Shown: positions 1 through 8,001 of the stretch, in pieces
How the letters are laid out: every line of letters starts with the position of its first letter
Position numbering within the stretch: position 1 is the first letter of the stretch
Source of the DNA: 1-14-2-50-31-20 sp964617555
Lineage (GTDB): Bacteria > Bacteroidota > Ignavibacteria > Ignavibacteriales > Melioribacteraceae
Assembly (NCBI GenBank): GCA_964617555.1
Contig: CAZTYP010000042.1
Coordinates: forward strand, 1-30,741
DNA length: 30,741 bases
Reading direction: 5' to 3'
The notes under the pieces: generated by a model
Databases searched by the model: none
What the model saw: only the letters and a program-made list of their open reading frames with translations
What the model was told of the DNA's origin: nothing
Program-made: the position numbers and the translations under genes

Positions 1-871
1 TTTCCGAAAGAGCCAATGCTTTTTTTGAACGCAAAAGCGCTTCGGAATATTTTTTTTGTTTAATCAGTATAGGTACTAAATTGGATAATGCTGCGGTTAT
101 TCCAACCAAATAATCTCGTTTACTGCTTTCAACATAAAGAGTGTCGTAATATTTTTTTGCAAAATTATAATTACCCAAACTAAAATAGTATGCCCCCAAC
201 TCATTTAGAATATCCATTCTACGATAAAAATCACCATATCTTTCATCTTTATTTGCCAACTCATTAGCCTGTAGCAAATATTCCTTCCATTTTTCCTTAT
301 TACCCACGGCATTAAAAATAGAGCCTATTTGATGATAGTATGCTGAAATATTTGTGGAATCTCCGCACAACAGTTTTAACTTTAATGCATCAATTGAATA
401 ATTCAGTCCCTTTTTATATTCTCCGACATCAAAATACTCCGACCCGGCATTTAACATTGTACCTGCAGCAGCAGAAGTATCTTTAAGCGCAAGAAATTTT
501 TCAGTGGTTCTTTTATAAATATTCAATGCCTTTTTATGCTGTCCTCTATCGCTGAAAGTTGTTGCCTGTGCGTTGGAAATTACAGCAACTGCTTTATCGT
601 TATGTATTTTTTCGGCAACGTTAAGAGCTTTGCCGTAATACAAATCACAAGAATCATTAGTATCCAAGTAATCGTATTTTAACGCCAATTTATAATACCA
701 ACGTGCAATAGTTAGTGAATCCTTATTAACAATTGCTTTTTGCAGATTATTGCGTATATTATTTAGTTCCCGGATTGTAGATTGCGAATATTCTTTTTGT
801 GCTTGGGAATAACCTACAAACAAGAACATAAAAAGAATAAATGGATAATATGTTATTTTCTGTTTATTCAT
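1..871 (-). CDS. Exported TPR-repeat protein, C-terminus outside window
   Basis: The reverse-strand frame is open from an ATG at 869-871 to the window edge without a stop, about 290 codons, so only the N-terminal part is present. It starts with a short basic stretch and a hydrophobic core ending in GYSQAQ, which reads as a signal peptide. The rest is helical with repeated Ala/Tyr/Gly spacing typical of tetratricopeptide repeats (for example DLYYGKALNVAEKI, KKALNIYKRTTEKF, GEYKKGLNYSIDALKL, NYNFAKKYYDTLYV). Exported TPR arrays of this kind often form the sensor part of histidine kinases or of LuxR/AraC-type regulators in Bacteroidota-like genomes, but the output domain would lie left of position 1, so the function cannot be called. 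It is transcribed away from the divergent msr genes. Confidence 0.8.
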   Translation of the reverse strand, partial: MNKQKITYYPFILFMFLFVGYSQAQKEYSQSTIRELNNIRNNLQKAIVNKDSLTIARWYYKLALKYDYLDTNDSCDLYYGKALNVAEKIHNDKAVAVISNAQATTFSDRGQHKKALNIYKRTTEKFLALKDTSAAAGTMLNAGSEYFDVGEYKKGLNYSIDALKLKLLCGDSTNISAYYHQIGSIFNAVGNKEKWKEYLLQANELANKDERYGDFYRRMDILNELGAYYFSLGNYNFAKKYYDTLYVESSKRDYLVGITAALSNLVPILIKQKKYSEALLRSKKALALSE

Positions 872-1011
872 TAATACAAATTAAAGATAAAGAATTTTTT
901 TTAATGGCAAAAATAATGCAAATTCTATCTTGAAAATAATAAATAATAATTACAGCTGGACAAATTCTTATTAAAAAACAATTATTAAAATAATTTACAA
1001 AAAAAAATTAG

Positions 1012-1458
1012 ATGTTAAAAGATATAACGATTTTATCAACAATTAAAAAATTTAGTAAAATTGAAATAATTATTAATATTTTGCTTATTTCAATATCGTT
1101 TAACCATTTAACTATTAAGGCAGAAAACATAATGAAATTAAACAAATTAACCGAAGAAGAAAAAGAGATAATTATTAGTAAAGGAACGGAAAAACCGTTT
1201 ACAGGTAAATATACAAACTACAACAACAATGGTATTTATACATGCAAACAATGTAGCGCACCTCTTTATAGTTCTGCCGATAAATTTGAAAGCAATTGCG
1301 TCTGGCCAAGTTTTGACGACGAAATAGTTGGTGCCGTTAAACATATTCCCGATGCTGACGGAAACCGTACGGAAATTATTTGTGCAAACTGCGGAGGACA
1401 TTTGGGGCATGTTTTTATAGGAGAAGGTTATGCGGAAAAAATATCCGGCACTGTGTAA
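1012..1458 (+). CDS. msrB: Methionine-(R)-sulfoxide reductase MsrB domain, frameshifted before catalytic Cys
   Basis: MsrB reduces methionine-R-sulfoxide in proteins. The core from residue 41 onward matches the family: two CxxC pairs (C78/C81, C124/C127) that bind structural zinc, the GTEKPFTG start of the fold, W98/P99, and GHLGHVF near residues 129-135. Residues 13-38 are hydrophobic and could be a signal sequence or membrane anchor; an internal ATG at 1132 (MKLNKLTEEE) is the usual family start, so the first 40 residues are uncertain. The frame stops at 1456-1458 before the expected catalytic R-x-C-x-N-S motif. That motif (RHCVNSISLNF) is found complete in the -1 frame from 1446 and runs without a stop into MsrA. 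The gene is therefore a frameshifted B-A fusion, a recoded gene, or a sequencing error in the A run. As read in frame 0 it would be inactive. Confidence 0.85.
   Translation: MLKDITILSTIKKFSKIEIIINILLISISFNHLTIKAENIMKLNKLTEEEKEIIISKGTEKPFTGKYTNYNNNGIYTCKQCSAPLYSSADKFESNCVWPSFDDEIVGAVKHIPDADGNRTEIICANCGGHLGHVFIGEGYAEKISGTV
1436..1442 (+). other. A6-T run at apparent -1 frameshift point in msrB
   Basis: Six A residues (1436-1441) followed by T. In frame 0 the codons are GCG GAA AAA ATA; slipping back one base at the AAA codon gives AAA AAT ATC CGG CAC TGT, which encodes K-N-I-R-H-C and restores the family catalytic motif. One extra A (A7) would also restore it. The 0-frame register does not form a perfect X-XXY-YYZ tandem slippery heptamer; only a single-tRNA slip on AAA or polymerase slippage fits. 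Confidence 0.7.
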
Positions 1459-1494
1459 ATTCCATTTCGTTAAATTTTACCCCTATAAAAGAAA

Positions 1495-1500
1495 AGGAGG
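1495..1500 (+). promoter_or_regulatory. Strong ribosome binding site for msrA
   Basis: A perfect AGGAGG lies five bases before the ATG at 1506, inside the frame that continues from the MsrB C-terminal motif. It supports independent translation of the MsrA half and decides the start at 1506 rather than the upstream in-frame ATG at 1380. Confidence 0.8.
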
Positions 1501-1505
1501 GAAAG

Positions 1506-1985
1506 ATGGAAAAGGCAATTTTTGCCGGCGGTTGCTTTTGGGGAATGGAATATCATTTCCAAAAAATCGACGGAGTTATATCGGTTGTTAACGGCTACAT
1601 CGGCGGCATAACAGAAAATCCGTTGTACGAAGAAGTTTGTTCTCATACAACCGGACATGCGGAAGCCGTGGAAATTACTTATGATCCGTCCAAAATCGAA
1701 TATGAGACTTTAGTTAAATTATTTTTCGAAATTCATGATCCCACACAATTAAACCGTCAAGGACCCGATGTAGGTGAACAATATCGATCGGAAATTTTTT
1801 ATGTTAATAAAAAACAAAAAGATATTGCCGAAACAATAATTTCAATCCTGAAAAATAAGGGATACAACGTTGTAACAAAACTAAGCAAAGCAACAACATT
1901 TTACAAAGCGGAAGAATATCATCAAAATTATTACGATAAAACCGGAGAGATGCCATATTGTCACATATACACTAAACGATTCTAA
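1506..1985 (+). CDS. msrA: Methionine-(S)-sulfoxide reductase MsrA
   Basis: MsrA reduces methionine-S-sulfoxide, complementing MsrB. The protein begins MEKAIFAGGCFWG, with the catalytic Cys10 in the invariant GCFWG motif, and continues with GYIGG, TGHAEAVEI, FFEIHDPTQLNRQGPDVGEQYRS and AEEYHQNY, all diagnostic for the family. At 159 residues it is a full-length single MsrA domain. The start at 1506 is set by the AGGAGG just upstream. The same frame is open back to 1380 and encodes the missing catalytic end of MsrB (RHCVNSISL) immediately before this Met, so the ancestral product was probably a bifunctional MsrB-MsrA polypeptide of the type known from Bacteroidota relatives. No N-terminal signal is present on this half alone. 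Confidence 0.95.
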   Translation: MEKAIFAGGCFWGMEYHFQKIDGVISVVNGYIGGITENPLYEEVCSHTTGHAEAVEITYDPSKIEYETLVKLFFEIHDPTQLNRQGPDVGEQYRSEIFYVNKKQKDIAETIISILKNKGYNVVTKLSKATTFYKAEEYHQNYYDKTGEMPYCHIYTKRF

Positions 1986-2013
1986 ATAAAAAAGGCGTCT
2001 GAAAAAGACGCCT
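1986..2013 (-). terminator. Intrinsic terminator downstream of tonB
   Basis: GGCGTCT (1994-2000), loop GAAAA, AGACGCC (2006-2012). On the minus strand the stem is followed by TTTTTTATTT, a good U-tract, so it mainly ends the leftward tonB transcript. On the plus strand it is followed by A, not T, so it would be weak for msrA. Confidence 0.8.
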
Positions 2014-2022
2014 AAAAAAATC

Positions 2023-2676
2023 TTACTGTAATTTGAAAAGAACCGGAACGGTTACTTGCACTTTTACCGGCTTACCTCTTTGCTTTCCGGGTTTAAACAT
2101 AACACTCTGTACAGCTTTCATAGCAGCTTCGTCGCACCCGGCACCAATACCGCGAATCAATTCCACTTTTGTAACCCTACCGCTTTCGTCCACATATGCT
2201 TTAACATAAACTCTACCTTGAACACCGGCACGTTTTGCAATTTCGGGATAAACAATTTTTTTCTGAATTGCAGCAATTCCCCCGATTGGTTCTGGCATTT
2301 GCTCAACAGCAACAAAGAAAACGGGTTCTTCTTCTTCCTTTTCTTCAACCGGTGGCGGTGGCGGAGCAGAAACTTCAGCATTAACATCCAAATCGGTAGA
2401 TTCTATCTCAACATCTTCCAACACATCATCAGTAGGAGCTTCAATTGGAATAGGTGGCTTAGGTGGAGGCGGTGGTGCGGTTTCTTGTTTGGTTGCTTCA
2501 ACATCCTCTGTCATAATTAATTCTTGAGGAGCATCTATTTTCACTACTTCCTTTTCAAATTTGGGGAAAAATTTAAATGCCAATATTATCAAGATTAATG
2601 AGATAATTAAACTAACTTCCCAATACCTCTGATATTTTAATTTCAGATCCACTTTCGGATTTTTTTTCAGAGCCAC
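2023..2676 (-). CDS. TonB family protein (energy transducer)
   Basis: TonB-type proteins couple the proton motive force of the inner membrane to TonB-dependent receptors of the outer membrane. The sequence shows a short cytoplasmic N-terminus, one membrane helix (about residues 21-38), a periplasmic Pro-rich and acidic spacer with PPPPPKPP and PPPPP runs and a Glu-rich stretch, then a C-terminal TonB domain (about 130-217) with YPEIAKRAGVQGRVYVKAYVDESG and FKPGKQRGKPVKV. The start is GTG at 2674-2676, preceded by AGGAGGT four to five bases upstream; no closer ATG exists. No exbB/exbD or receptor gene is next to it, so its partner system is unknown. A terminator follows directly. Confidence 0.92.
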   Translation of the reverse strand: MALKKNPKVDLKLKYQRYWEVSLIISLILIILAFKFFPKFEKEVVKIDAPQELIMTEDVEATKQETAPPPPPKPPIPIEAPTDDVLEDVEIESTDLDVNAEVSAPPPPPVEEKEEEEPVFFVAVEQMPEPIGGIAAIQKKIVYPEIAKRAGVQGRVYVKAYVDESGRVTKVELIRGIGAGCDEAAMKAVQSVMFKPGKQRGKPVKVQVTVPVLFKLQ

Positions 2677-2807
2677 AACTACCTCCTTGTTTCAGAAATT
2701 TTGTATTCAAAGTTAAAAAATGATTTATGGATTGTCAACATTATTACTACCGTAATCCTAATAGTATATTTTATTATTTGCTCCCCAAAAAGAAATTTTA
2801 TAAAATT

Positions 2808-3248
2808 TTAAGTTTTTTCGGTAAAAAAATTATTTTTTAATGCTCCTTTAATAATTATTTGCGATAAAATGATTCCCAAAAACATTCCTATTCCGTCAGC
2901 AAATAAATCCCACCATTCAAAATATCTTCCGGGAATAAGAATTTGGTGGAGTTCATCGAATAAACCGTACATTATTCCAACAAGAAAGGTAAAAAAATAA
3001 GTGTATTTGGAAAGTAGCGGATACTTATTTTGCAAATAGAGAGCAAAATCGAGTAAAAACCCCAAAATCATATATCCCAATATATGCTTTACTTTATCCG
3101 ATACAGCAATTTTAGGTAGCGCTTTACCCGGAATGGTTGTAAGAATAAACAATGTTATCCAATAAACCCCGAGCGGTATGTACAGATACTTTTTCTTATC
3201 GGCTAAAAATAATTTATATAATCGAATTCCGAATGAAATTAATCGCAT
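2808..3248 (-). CDS. VanZ-like integral membrane protein
   Basis: The 146-residue protein has about four membrane helices and the VanZ family polar signature: D51-K-V-K-H55 at the start of helix 2, G-L-F-D98-E99-L-x-Q102, R108, and D114/D118 in FEWWDLFADGIG. VanZ itself gives low-level teicoplanin resistance, but most homologues are of unknown role, so no drug-resistance function should be assumed. It is the last gene of the leftward asnS operon and overlaps the 3' end of the NAD(P)HX repair gene by 35 bases, which suggests translational coupling; an AAAGGA lies about 11 bases before the ATG inside that upstream gene. Confidence 0.85.
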   Translation of the reverse strand: MRLISFGIRLYKLFLADKKKYLYIPLGVYWITLFILTTIPGKALPKIAVSDKVKHILGYMILGFLLDFALYLQNKYPLLSKYTYFFTFLVGIMYGLFDELHQILIPGRYFEWWDLFADGIGMFLGIILSQIIIKGALKNNFFTEKT

Positions 3249-4779
3249 CAGGTAAATTATCCTTTATTTTTGTAGCTGTTATTCCGTATTCAGTCTCTTT
3301 GCCCAATAATAAATCGGCGGCAAAACTATGCAAATAAACTGCTGAAATTACAGATTGTTCAATGTTTTTTGAATAAGAAATTATTCCGGCAATCACTCCG
3401 GTCAAAACATCGCCTGTACCGAATTTAGCCATTCCCGCATTCCCAGCGGAATTAATTAATGCTTCTCCGTTAGGAGTAAAAATAATTGTAGGAGCTCCTT
3501 TCAAAACCAAAACGGATTTTGTTTTTTCGACAAATTCTTTACCGTAAGCCAATATCTCCGTTTGTAATTCCGTAACGGAAGTTCCAATCAGATGGGCAAA
3601 TTCGGCATGGTGCGGAGTTAAAATTTTATTCATTAAATTAAACTTTGCGTATCCCACTTCGGCAACAGCATAAATTGCATCGGCATCAATTACCATCTTT
3701 TTAGATTTGTACTTTTGCAGAATCACCTCAATTGCTTCTATTGTTTCGGCGTTACGTCCAAGGCCGCTGCCTAAGGCAAGTACATCAGCCCATTCAATTT
3801 TAGCTTCCAATTCGCTAACATTTTGAAACGATAAATATTCTTTTCCGTCATCGTTATAAACAGAAAAAACGGCATCTCCGATTTTCGGAGCTATTAAATT
3901 TCGGATAGATTTAGGGAAAGCTAATAATACCGCTCCCGTTCCCACTTGAAAAAGAGATTGTACAACTAACGATGCGGCACCGATAAAATTACCGGAACCG
4001 ACAACCGCAAGAACTTTTCCGCCGGAATACTTATGCAAGGATTTATGTTTTTGCGGCAACCCGTAAAAAGCATCTTCCGGCTCAATTAAATATTCGGTTA
4101 CTGAAAGATTATTAAAATATTCCTTGCCAATACCTATTGAACCTTTTTCAATTTTCCCGCCATATTCATAACCCTTGCCGTAAAAAAGTCCGGCTTTCAA
4201 ATCGGCTAAAGTAACTGTTAAATCCGCATGAAACATTGTTGTTGCCGTTGATGTTTCAAGATTTAATCCGCTAGGTAAATCTATTGCCACTTTAATTGCA
4301 TTAAGTTTGTTTACATAATTAATTACGGTTTTATACGGCTCCCTTAACACCCCTTTTGCACCAGTGCCAAGCAATCCGTCAATAATAAAATCGGAGTATT
4401 TAATTTTATTTAAATCGTTTCGGGAAGTATAAAAATAAAGTTTACCGTTTTTAACTTTGTTAATTAATCTACCGAGAACCGTAAAATTAATTAATGCATC
4501 ACCTTTTAACTCTTTTTTATCTCCTACAAAAATAACGGTAACACTAAACCCTGCATTAATAAAATGACGAGCAACGGCAAAAGCATCGCCTCCGTTATTG
4601 CCCTTTCCGGCAATTACTCCTATTTTGGCATTATCCGCATTCGGATTATAATTTTTTAATATCGCATTAAATACGGAAAGAGAAGCATTCTCCATTAATG
4701 CAATTCCCGGAATATTTAACTCCTCAATTGCATATTTATCCGCATTGCGTATTTGCTCGGTTGAAAATAACGGTATCAT
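3214..4779 (-). CDS. nnr: Bifunctional NAD(P)H-hydrate epimerase / ADP- or ATP-dependent dehydratase
   Basis: Repairs NAD(P)HX, the hydrated damaged form of NAD(P)H: the N-terminal YjeF-N domain (about 1-215) epimerises R and S forms and the C-terminal ribokinase-like domain (about 230-515) dehydrates the S form using a nucleotide. Visible signatures are AGKGNNGGDAFAVARHF near residue 60 and DGLLGTGAKG plus AIDLPSGLN in the epimerase, and GSGLGR, LTPHHAEFAHL and GTGDVLTGVIAG with D457 in the dehydratase. At 521 residues it has the normal length of the fused enzyme. The ATG sits only three bases after the stop of the preceding small gene, so it is translated from the same leftward mRNA. Confidence 0.96.
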   Translation of the reverse strand: MIPLFSTEQIRNADKYAIEELNIPGIALMENASLSVFNAILKNYNPNADNAKIGVIAGKGNNGGDAFAVARHFINAGFSVTVIFVGDKKELKGDALINFTVLGRLINKVKNGKLYFYTSRNDLNKIKYSDFIIDGLLGTGAKGVLREPYKTVINYVNKLNAIKVAIDLPSGLNLETSTATTMFHADLTVTLADLKAGLFYGKGYEYGGKIEKGSIGIGKEYFNNLSVTEYLIEPEDAFYGLPQKHKSLHKYSGGKVLAVVGSGNFIGAASLVVQSLFQVGTGAVLLAFPKSIRNLIAPKIGDAVFSVYNDDGKEYLSFQNVSELEAKIEWADVLALGSGLGRNAETIEAIEVILQKYKSKKMVIDADAIYAVAEVGYAKFNLMNKILTPHHAEFAHLIGTSVTELQTEILAYGKEFVEKTKSVLVLKGAPTIIFTPNGEALINSAGNAGMAKFGTGDVLTGVIAGIISYSKNIEQSVISAVYLHSFAADLLLGKETEYGITATKIKDNLPDAINFIRNSII

Positions 4780-4782
4780 AAT

Positions 4783-5148
4783 CTACTCGTAAAAAAGAAC
4801 GTCATCACCTATTTTCTTTATCGATATTTGGTGTTTACCTAAAAATTCAATTTCCAAGTTAATGTGATTATTAAAATCGAAAACATCTTCACCTTGTTGA
4901 ACAACCACCATTTTAATCGACTTGTATTTTGGGATTTCATTTACAAGAATTTTATAATCGAGAAAATAAATTTCCGTATAATAATCTGTAACCCGCACGT
5001 GAGCACCTTTAAGCCGTTTACCGAAATTGGTAATTATTTCCGAATCGATAACAATCTTTAATAATTCGGCTTGAAACGGAAGGAGAATTCTATTACCGAA
5101 GACCAAACCATTCTTTTTTTCTTCAAGAACTTCAACTATTTTTTTCAT
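4783..5148 (-). CDS. Conserved-looking hypothetical protein, 121 aa
   Basis: I do not recognise this family. It is a soluble 121-residue protein with no signal peptide, membrane helix or cysteine, alternating beta-strand-like hydrophobic stretches (VRVTDYYTEIYFLDYKILV, IKMVVVQQGEDVF, INLEIEFLG) and a mildly basic N-terminus. A GGAGAAA ribosome binding site precedes the ATG. It sits tightly between nhaD (18-base gap) and the NAD(P)HX repair gene (3-base gap), so it is certainly co-transcribed and probably real. No function is assigned. Confidence 0.8.
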   Translation of the reverse strand: MKKIVEVLEEKKNGLVFGNRILLPFQAELLKIVIDSEIITNFGKRLKGAHVRVTDYYTEIYFLDYKILVNEIPKYKSIKMVVVQQGEDVFDFNNHINLEIEFLGKHQISIKKIGDDVLFYE

Positions 5149-5166
5149 TTTGTTTCTCCATTCATT

Positions 5167-6588
5167 TTAATAATAAAAAACCAACCAAACAAGCGTAAAA
5201 ACAGGAAGTAAAATGGGCACAGAATATTTTATAATATAGGAAAAGAAACTCGGCATTCTTATACCGGCACTTTCAACAATAGATTTTACCATAAAGTTGG
5301 GCCCGTTTCCAATGTAGGTCATGGCACCAAAAAATACTGCGGCTACCGAAATAGCTTGAAGATAAATATAATCCATATTCATAAATTCTTTTACATCCGC
5401 AGCATTGTTAAGATCAAGCCCGAACTTACCGAGAGCCGCACTCAAAAAATTTAAGTAGGTAGGAGCATTATCCAAAACCCCCGATAAACTTCCAGTACTC
5501 CAAAAAAACAACCCGGGTGTTAAACTGTCGCCCATAACATTTGCCTCGTGCGAAATCAATTGCAAAGCTGGAATCATTGTTGCAAAAATTCCGATAAAAA
5601 GGAATGCAACTTCTCTAATCGGTTCAATATTGAACTCATTATATTTAAGAATTTCTTTATCGGAAGTTTTAATTGCAAACAAAACAACCCCGAACTGTAT
5701 CATTTCCCTAATACCTATAGGGAACGGAGCAAGATTAGGTACCCAGCTTATTACATTGGGGTCTATAAAAACGGCCACCAAAATAATTGCAAGATAGATT
5801 AAATTTTTTCCCCCTTTAAATTCAAACTTACCTGAGTATTCCTGACTGTCGTCATCAGCTTTGTTATTAATATCAAAGAAATAAAAAATAATTAATAACA
5901 ACGCAACCGTAGGCAGCCAGATATACCAAATATGTTCAACAAACCAGAAAAAATTTATTCCTTTTAAGAACCCGAGAAATAACGGAGGATCGCCGATAGG
6001 TGTTAATGCCCCACCGATATTACTTATCAAAAATATAAAGAAAACCACAAGATAAGGTTTAATTCTTTTTTCGTTTATTTTAATAAAGGGTCTAATCAAT
6101 AGCATTGATGCGCCTGTTGTTCCGATAACATTTGCAATTATCGCCCCGAAAAGAAGGAGCGAAATATTTAATAACGGTGTTGCTTTTTTATCCACCTTAA
6201 TCATTATACCGCCGGAAGCGTAAAAGAGAGAAGCCAGCAATGCAATAAAGGAAAAATACTCTGCGGCGGTATGCAACAAACTATGAAAATCTTTTAACAC
6301 CACAAGATAATATGAGGCCGTTATTGCTCCCAACAGCAAAGCTACTTTGGGATAATGGTGTTCCCAAAAATGTTGATACATAATAGGACCGGTTGCTATC
6401 ATTGCCAACAATACAATAAAAGGAATAACCATAAAAGTATTGGGTAATTGATGCTCTCCTTCCGCTTGATGAGTTTCTTGTACTATTTCGGTTTTTGAGG
6501 TATGGTTTGCATCCTGAGCAACAATTTTATTTGTTGCGGCAAAAGAGAGCAATGTTACAATAAATAGGATTACTATTTTTTTATTCAT
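5167..6588 (-). CDS. nhaD: NhaD-type Na+/H+ antiporter
   Basis: An inner-membrane secondary transporter of the ion-transporter superfamily that exchanges Na+ for H+. The 473-residue protein has an N-terminal signal-like helix (1-24) and a short charged segment with several His, then about a dozen membrane helices from residue 50. Family features are the IGTTGASMLLIRPFI and GALTPIGDPPLFLGFLKG loops, the second repeat GSLSGVLDNAPTYLNF, and TYIGNGPNFMVKS near the C-terminus. GGAGAA lies seven bases before the ATG. It is co-transcribed behind asnS (21-base gap). Citrate or arsenite transporters share the fold, but the NAPTYL and GNGPN motifs favour NhaD. Confidence 0.93.
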   Translation of the reverse strand: MNKKIVILFIVTLLSFAATNKIVAQDANHTSKTEIVQETHQAEGEHQLPNTFMVIPFIVLLAMIATGPIMYQHFWEHHYPKVALLLGAITASYYLVVLKDFHSLLHTAAEYFSFIALLASLFYASGGIMIKVDKKATPLLNISLLLFGAIIANVIGTTGASMLLIRPFIKINEKRIKPYLVVFFIFLISNIGGALTPIGDPPLFLGFLKGINFFWFVEHIWYIWLPTVALLLIIFYFFDINNKADDDSQEYSGKFEFKGGKNLIYLAIILVAVFIDPNVISWVPNLAPFPIGIREMIQFGVVLFAIKTSDKEILKYNEFNIEPIREVAFLFIGIFATMIPALQLISHEANVMGDSLTPGLFFWSTGSLSGVLDNAPTYLNFLSAALGKFGLDLNNAADVKEFMNMDYIYLQAISVAAVFFGAMTYIGNGPNFMVKSIVESAGIRMPSFFSYIIKYSVPILLPVFTLVWLVFYY

Positions 6589-6609
6589 CCGAAATTCTCC
6601 GTATTAAAT

Positions 6610-7908
6610 TTAAGGTGTATTTCTATATATCATTCTGGGGAAAGGAATTGTTTCACGCAAATGGTCTATTCCGCAAATCCATGTAACGGTTCGTTCAAGT
6701 CCAAGCCCGAATCCGGAATGAGGCACAGAACCGTACTTACGCAAATCCAAATACCATTTAAAGAAATCGACCGGAAGATTATGCTCTTTAATTCTGCTCA
6801 ACAGAATATCGTAATCATCTTCCCTTTGACTGCCGCCGATAATCTCTCCGTAACCTTCCGGAGCAAGAACATCAACGGCAAGGGCAAGTTTTTCGTTTTC
6901 CGGATCTCGTTTCATATAAAAAGCTTTTGTTTCCGCAGGATAACGGTGAACCATAACCGGTTTATCAAATTGGCTGGAAATTATTGTTTCGTCGGCTGCT
7001 CCGAGGTCATCTCCCCAAGTAAATTCGTGCCCTTGTTTTTTTAAAATATTTACGGCTTCGTCGTACGAAAGACGGGGGAACGGACGTTTTATATTTTCCA
7101 ACTTGGAAAGGTCTCTTTCCAAAATTTCGAGTTGGGGTTTCATATCTTTTAAAACCGTTTGAACAATATATTCCAAAAATTCTTCTGCCAAATCCATATC
7201 ATCATCCAAATCGTAAAATGCCATTTCAGGCTCAACCATCCAAAACTCGGTTAAATGACGACGTGTTTTTGATTTTTCGGCACGGAATGTTGGACCGAAC
7301 GTATAAACTTTACCGAGAGCCATTGCACCGGCTTCGGCATAAAGTTGTCCTGATTGAGTCAAGTAAGCTTTACCCAAATCGAAGTATTCCATTTCAAATA
7401 ATGTTGATGTTCCTTCACTTGCATTCGGAGTGATAATAGGCGGATCAAAAAGAGTAAACCCTCGCTCGTCAAAAAAATCTCTGATTGCTTTAACAATTCT
7501 GTGACGAATTTTCATAATTGCCACTTGTCGTTTTGAGCGTAACCACAAATGCCTATTGTCAATCAAAAATTCTATTCCATGTTCTTTAGGTGTAATAGGG
7601 TAATCTTCCGAAGTTCCTATTAATTTTACATTTGTCGCATCAAGTTCATATCCGCCTATTGCACGCGGTTCTTCTTTAACCGTCCCTGTAACTTCGTACG
7701 ATGCTTCTTGGTGAAGAGAATCGGCAATTTCAAAAACTTCGGGGGTAACATTCCCTTTAAAAACTATACATTGTAAATAACCTGTACCGTCTCTTAAAAT
7801 TAGGAATTTTACTTTGCCGCTTGAACGCTTATGATATAGCCATCCTTTTAATGTTACTTCTTCTCCAACATGTGCTGATAAATCTTTGATATAAATTTCG
7901 GGTCTCAT
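6610..7908 (-). CDS. asnS: Asparaginyl-tRNA synthetase
   Basis: Class II aminoacyl-tRNA synthetase that charges tRNA-Asn. The N-terminal OB-fold anticodon-binding domain (about 10-110) contains VTLKGWLYHKRSSGKVKFLILRDG. The catalytic core has motif 2 (FRAEKSKTRRHLTEFWMVEPE region, near residue 210) and motif 3 (GFGLGLERTVTWICG near 405). HLTEFWMVEPE and the overall length of 432 residues match AsnRS rather than AspRS or LysRS. It is the first gene of the leftward five-gene operon; the 93 bases upstream hold the probable promoter. No clear Shine-Dalgarno precedes the ATG. Confidence 0.97.
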   Translation of the reverse strand: MRPEIYIKDLSAHVGEEVTLKGWLYHKRSSGKVKFLILRDGTGYLQCIVFKGNVTPEVFEIADSLHQEASYEVTGTVKEEPRAIGGYELDATNVKLIGTSEDYPITPKEHGIEFLIDNRHLWLRSKRQVAIMKIRHRIVKAIRDFFDERGFTLFDPPIITPNASEGTSTLFEMEYFDLGKAYLTQSGQLYAEAGAMALGKVYTFGPTFRAEKSKTRRHLTEFWMVEPEMAFYDLDDDMDLAEEFLEYIVQTVLKDMKPQLEILERDLSKLENIKRPFPRLSYDEAVNILKKQGHEFTWGDDLGAADETIISSQFDKPVMVHRYPAETKAFYMKRDPENEKLALAVDVLAPEGYGEIIGGSQREDDYDILLSRIKEHNLPVDFFKWYLDLRKYGSVPHSGFGLGLERTVTWICGIDHLRETIPFPRMIYRNTP

Positions 7909-7930
7909 AATTCTTTGAATTTTGTTTAAA

Positions 7931-7958
7931 AAATATTATCGCTAAATATAATTAGCGA
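7931..7958 (-). terminator. Terminator-like hairpin after the HisH-like gene
   Basis: TCGCTAA (7939-7945) pairs with TTAGCGA (7952-7958) across a six-base loop. Read leftward it is followed by TAATATTTTTT. The stem is only seven pairs and partly A-T, so the call is modest. Confidence 0.5.
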
Positions 7959-8001
7959 CTTATGAAAATCAAAATAATTGGTTGGTTTAAGTAAAAATAA
8001 A

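Noticed and set aside
1147..1410. Antisense frame over msrB, and many similar opposite-strand frames over other genes.
   Set aside because: They are shadows of well-recognised genes with no protein-like features or start signals.
1380..1505. Upstream ATG at 1380 as the msrA start.
   Set aside because: The first 20 codons are an out-of-frame reading of msrB and have no ribosome binding site; the AGGAGG-ATG at 1506 is far better.
2790..2815. AAATTTTATAAAATTTT palindrome after the vanZ-like gene.
   Set aside because: Pure A/T palindromes are expected by chance in this base composition and the stem would be unstable.
2808..3248. Glycopeptide resistance role for the VanZ-like protein.
   Set aside because: No van genes are present and the family is wide; only the fold assignment is supported.
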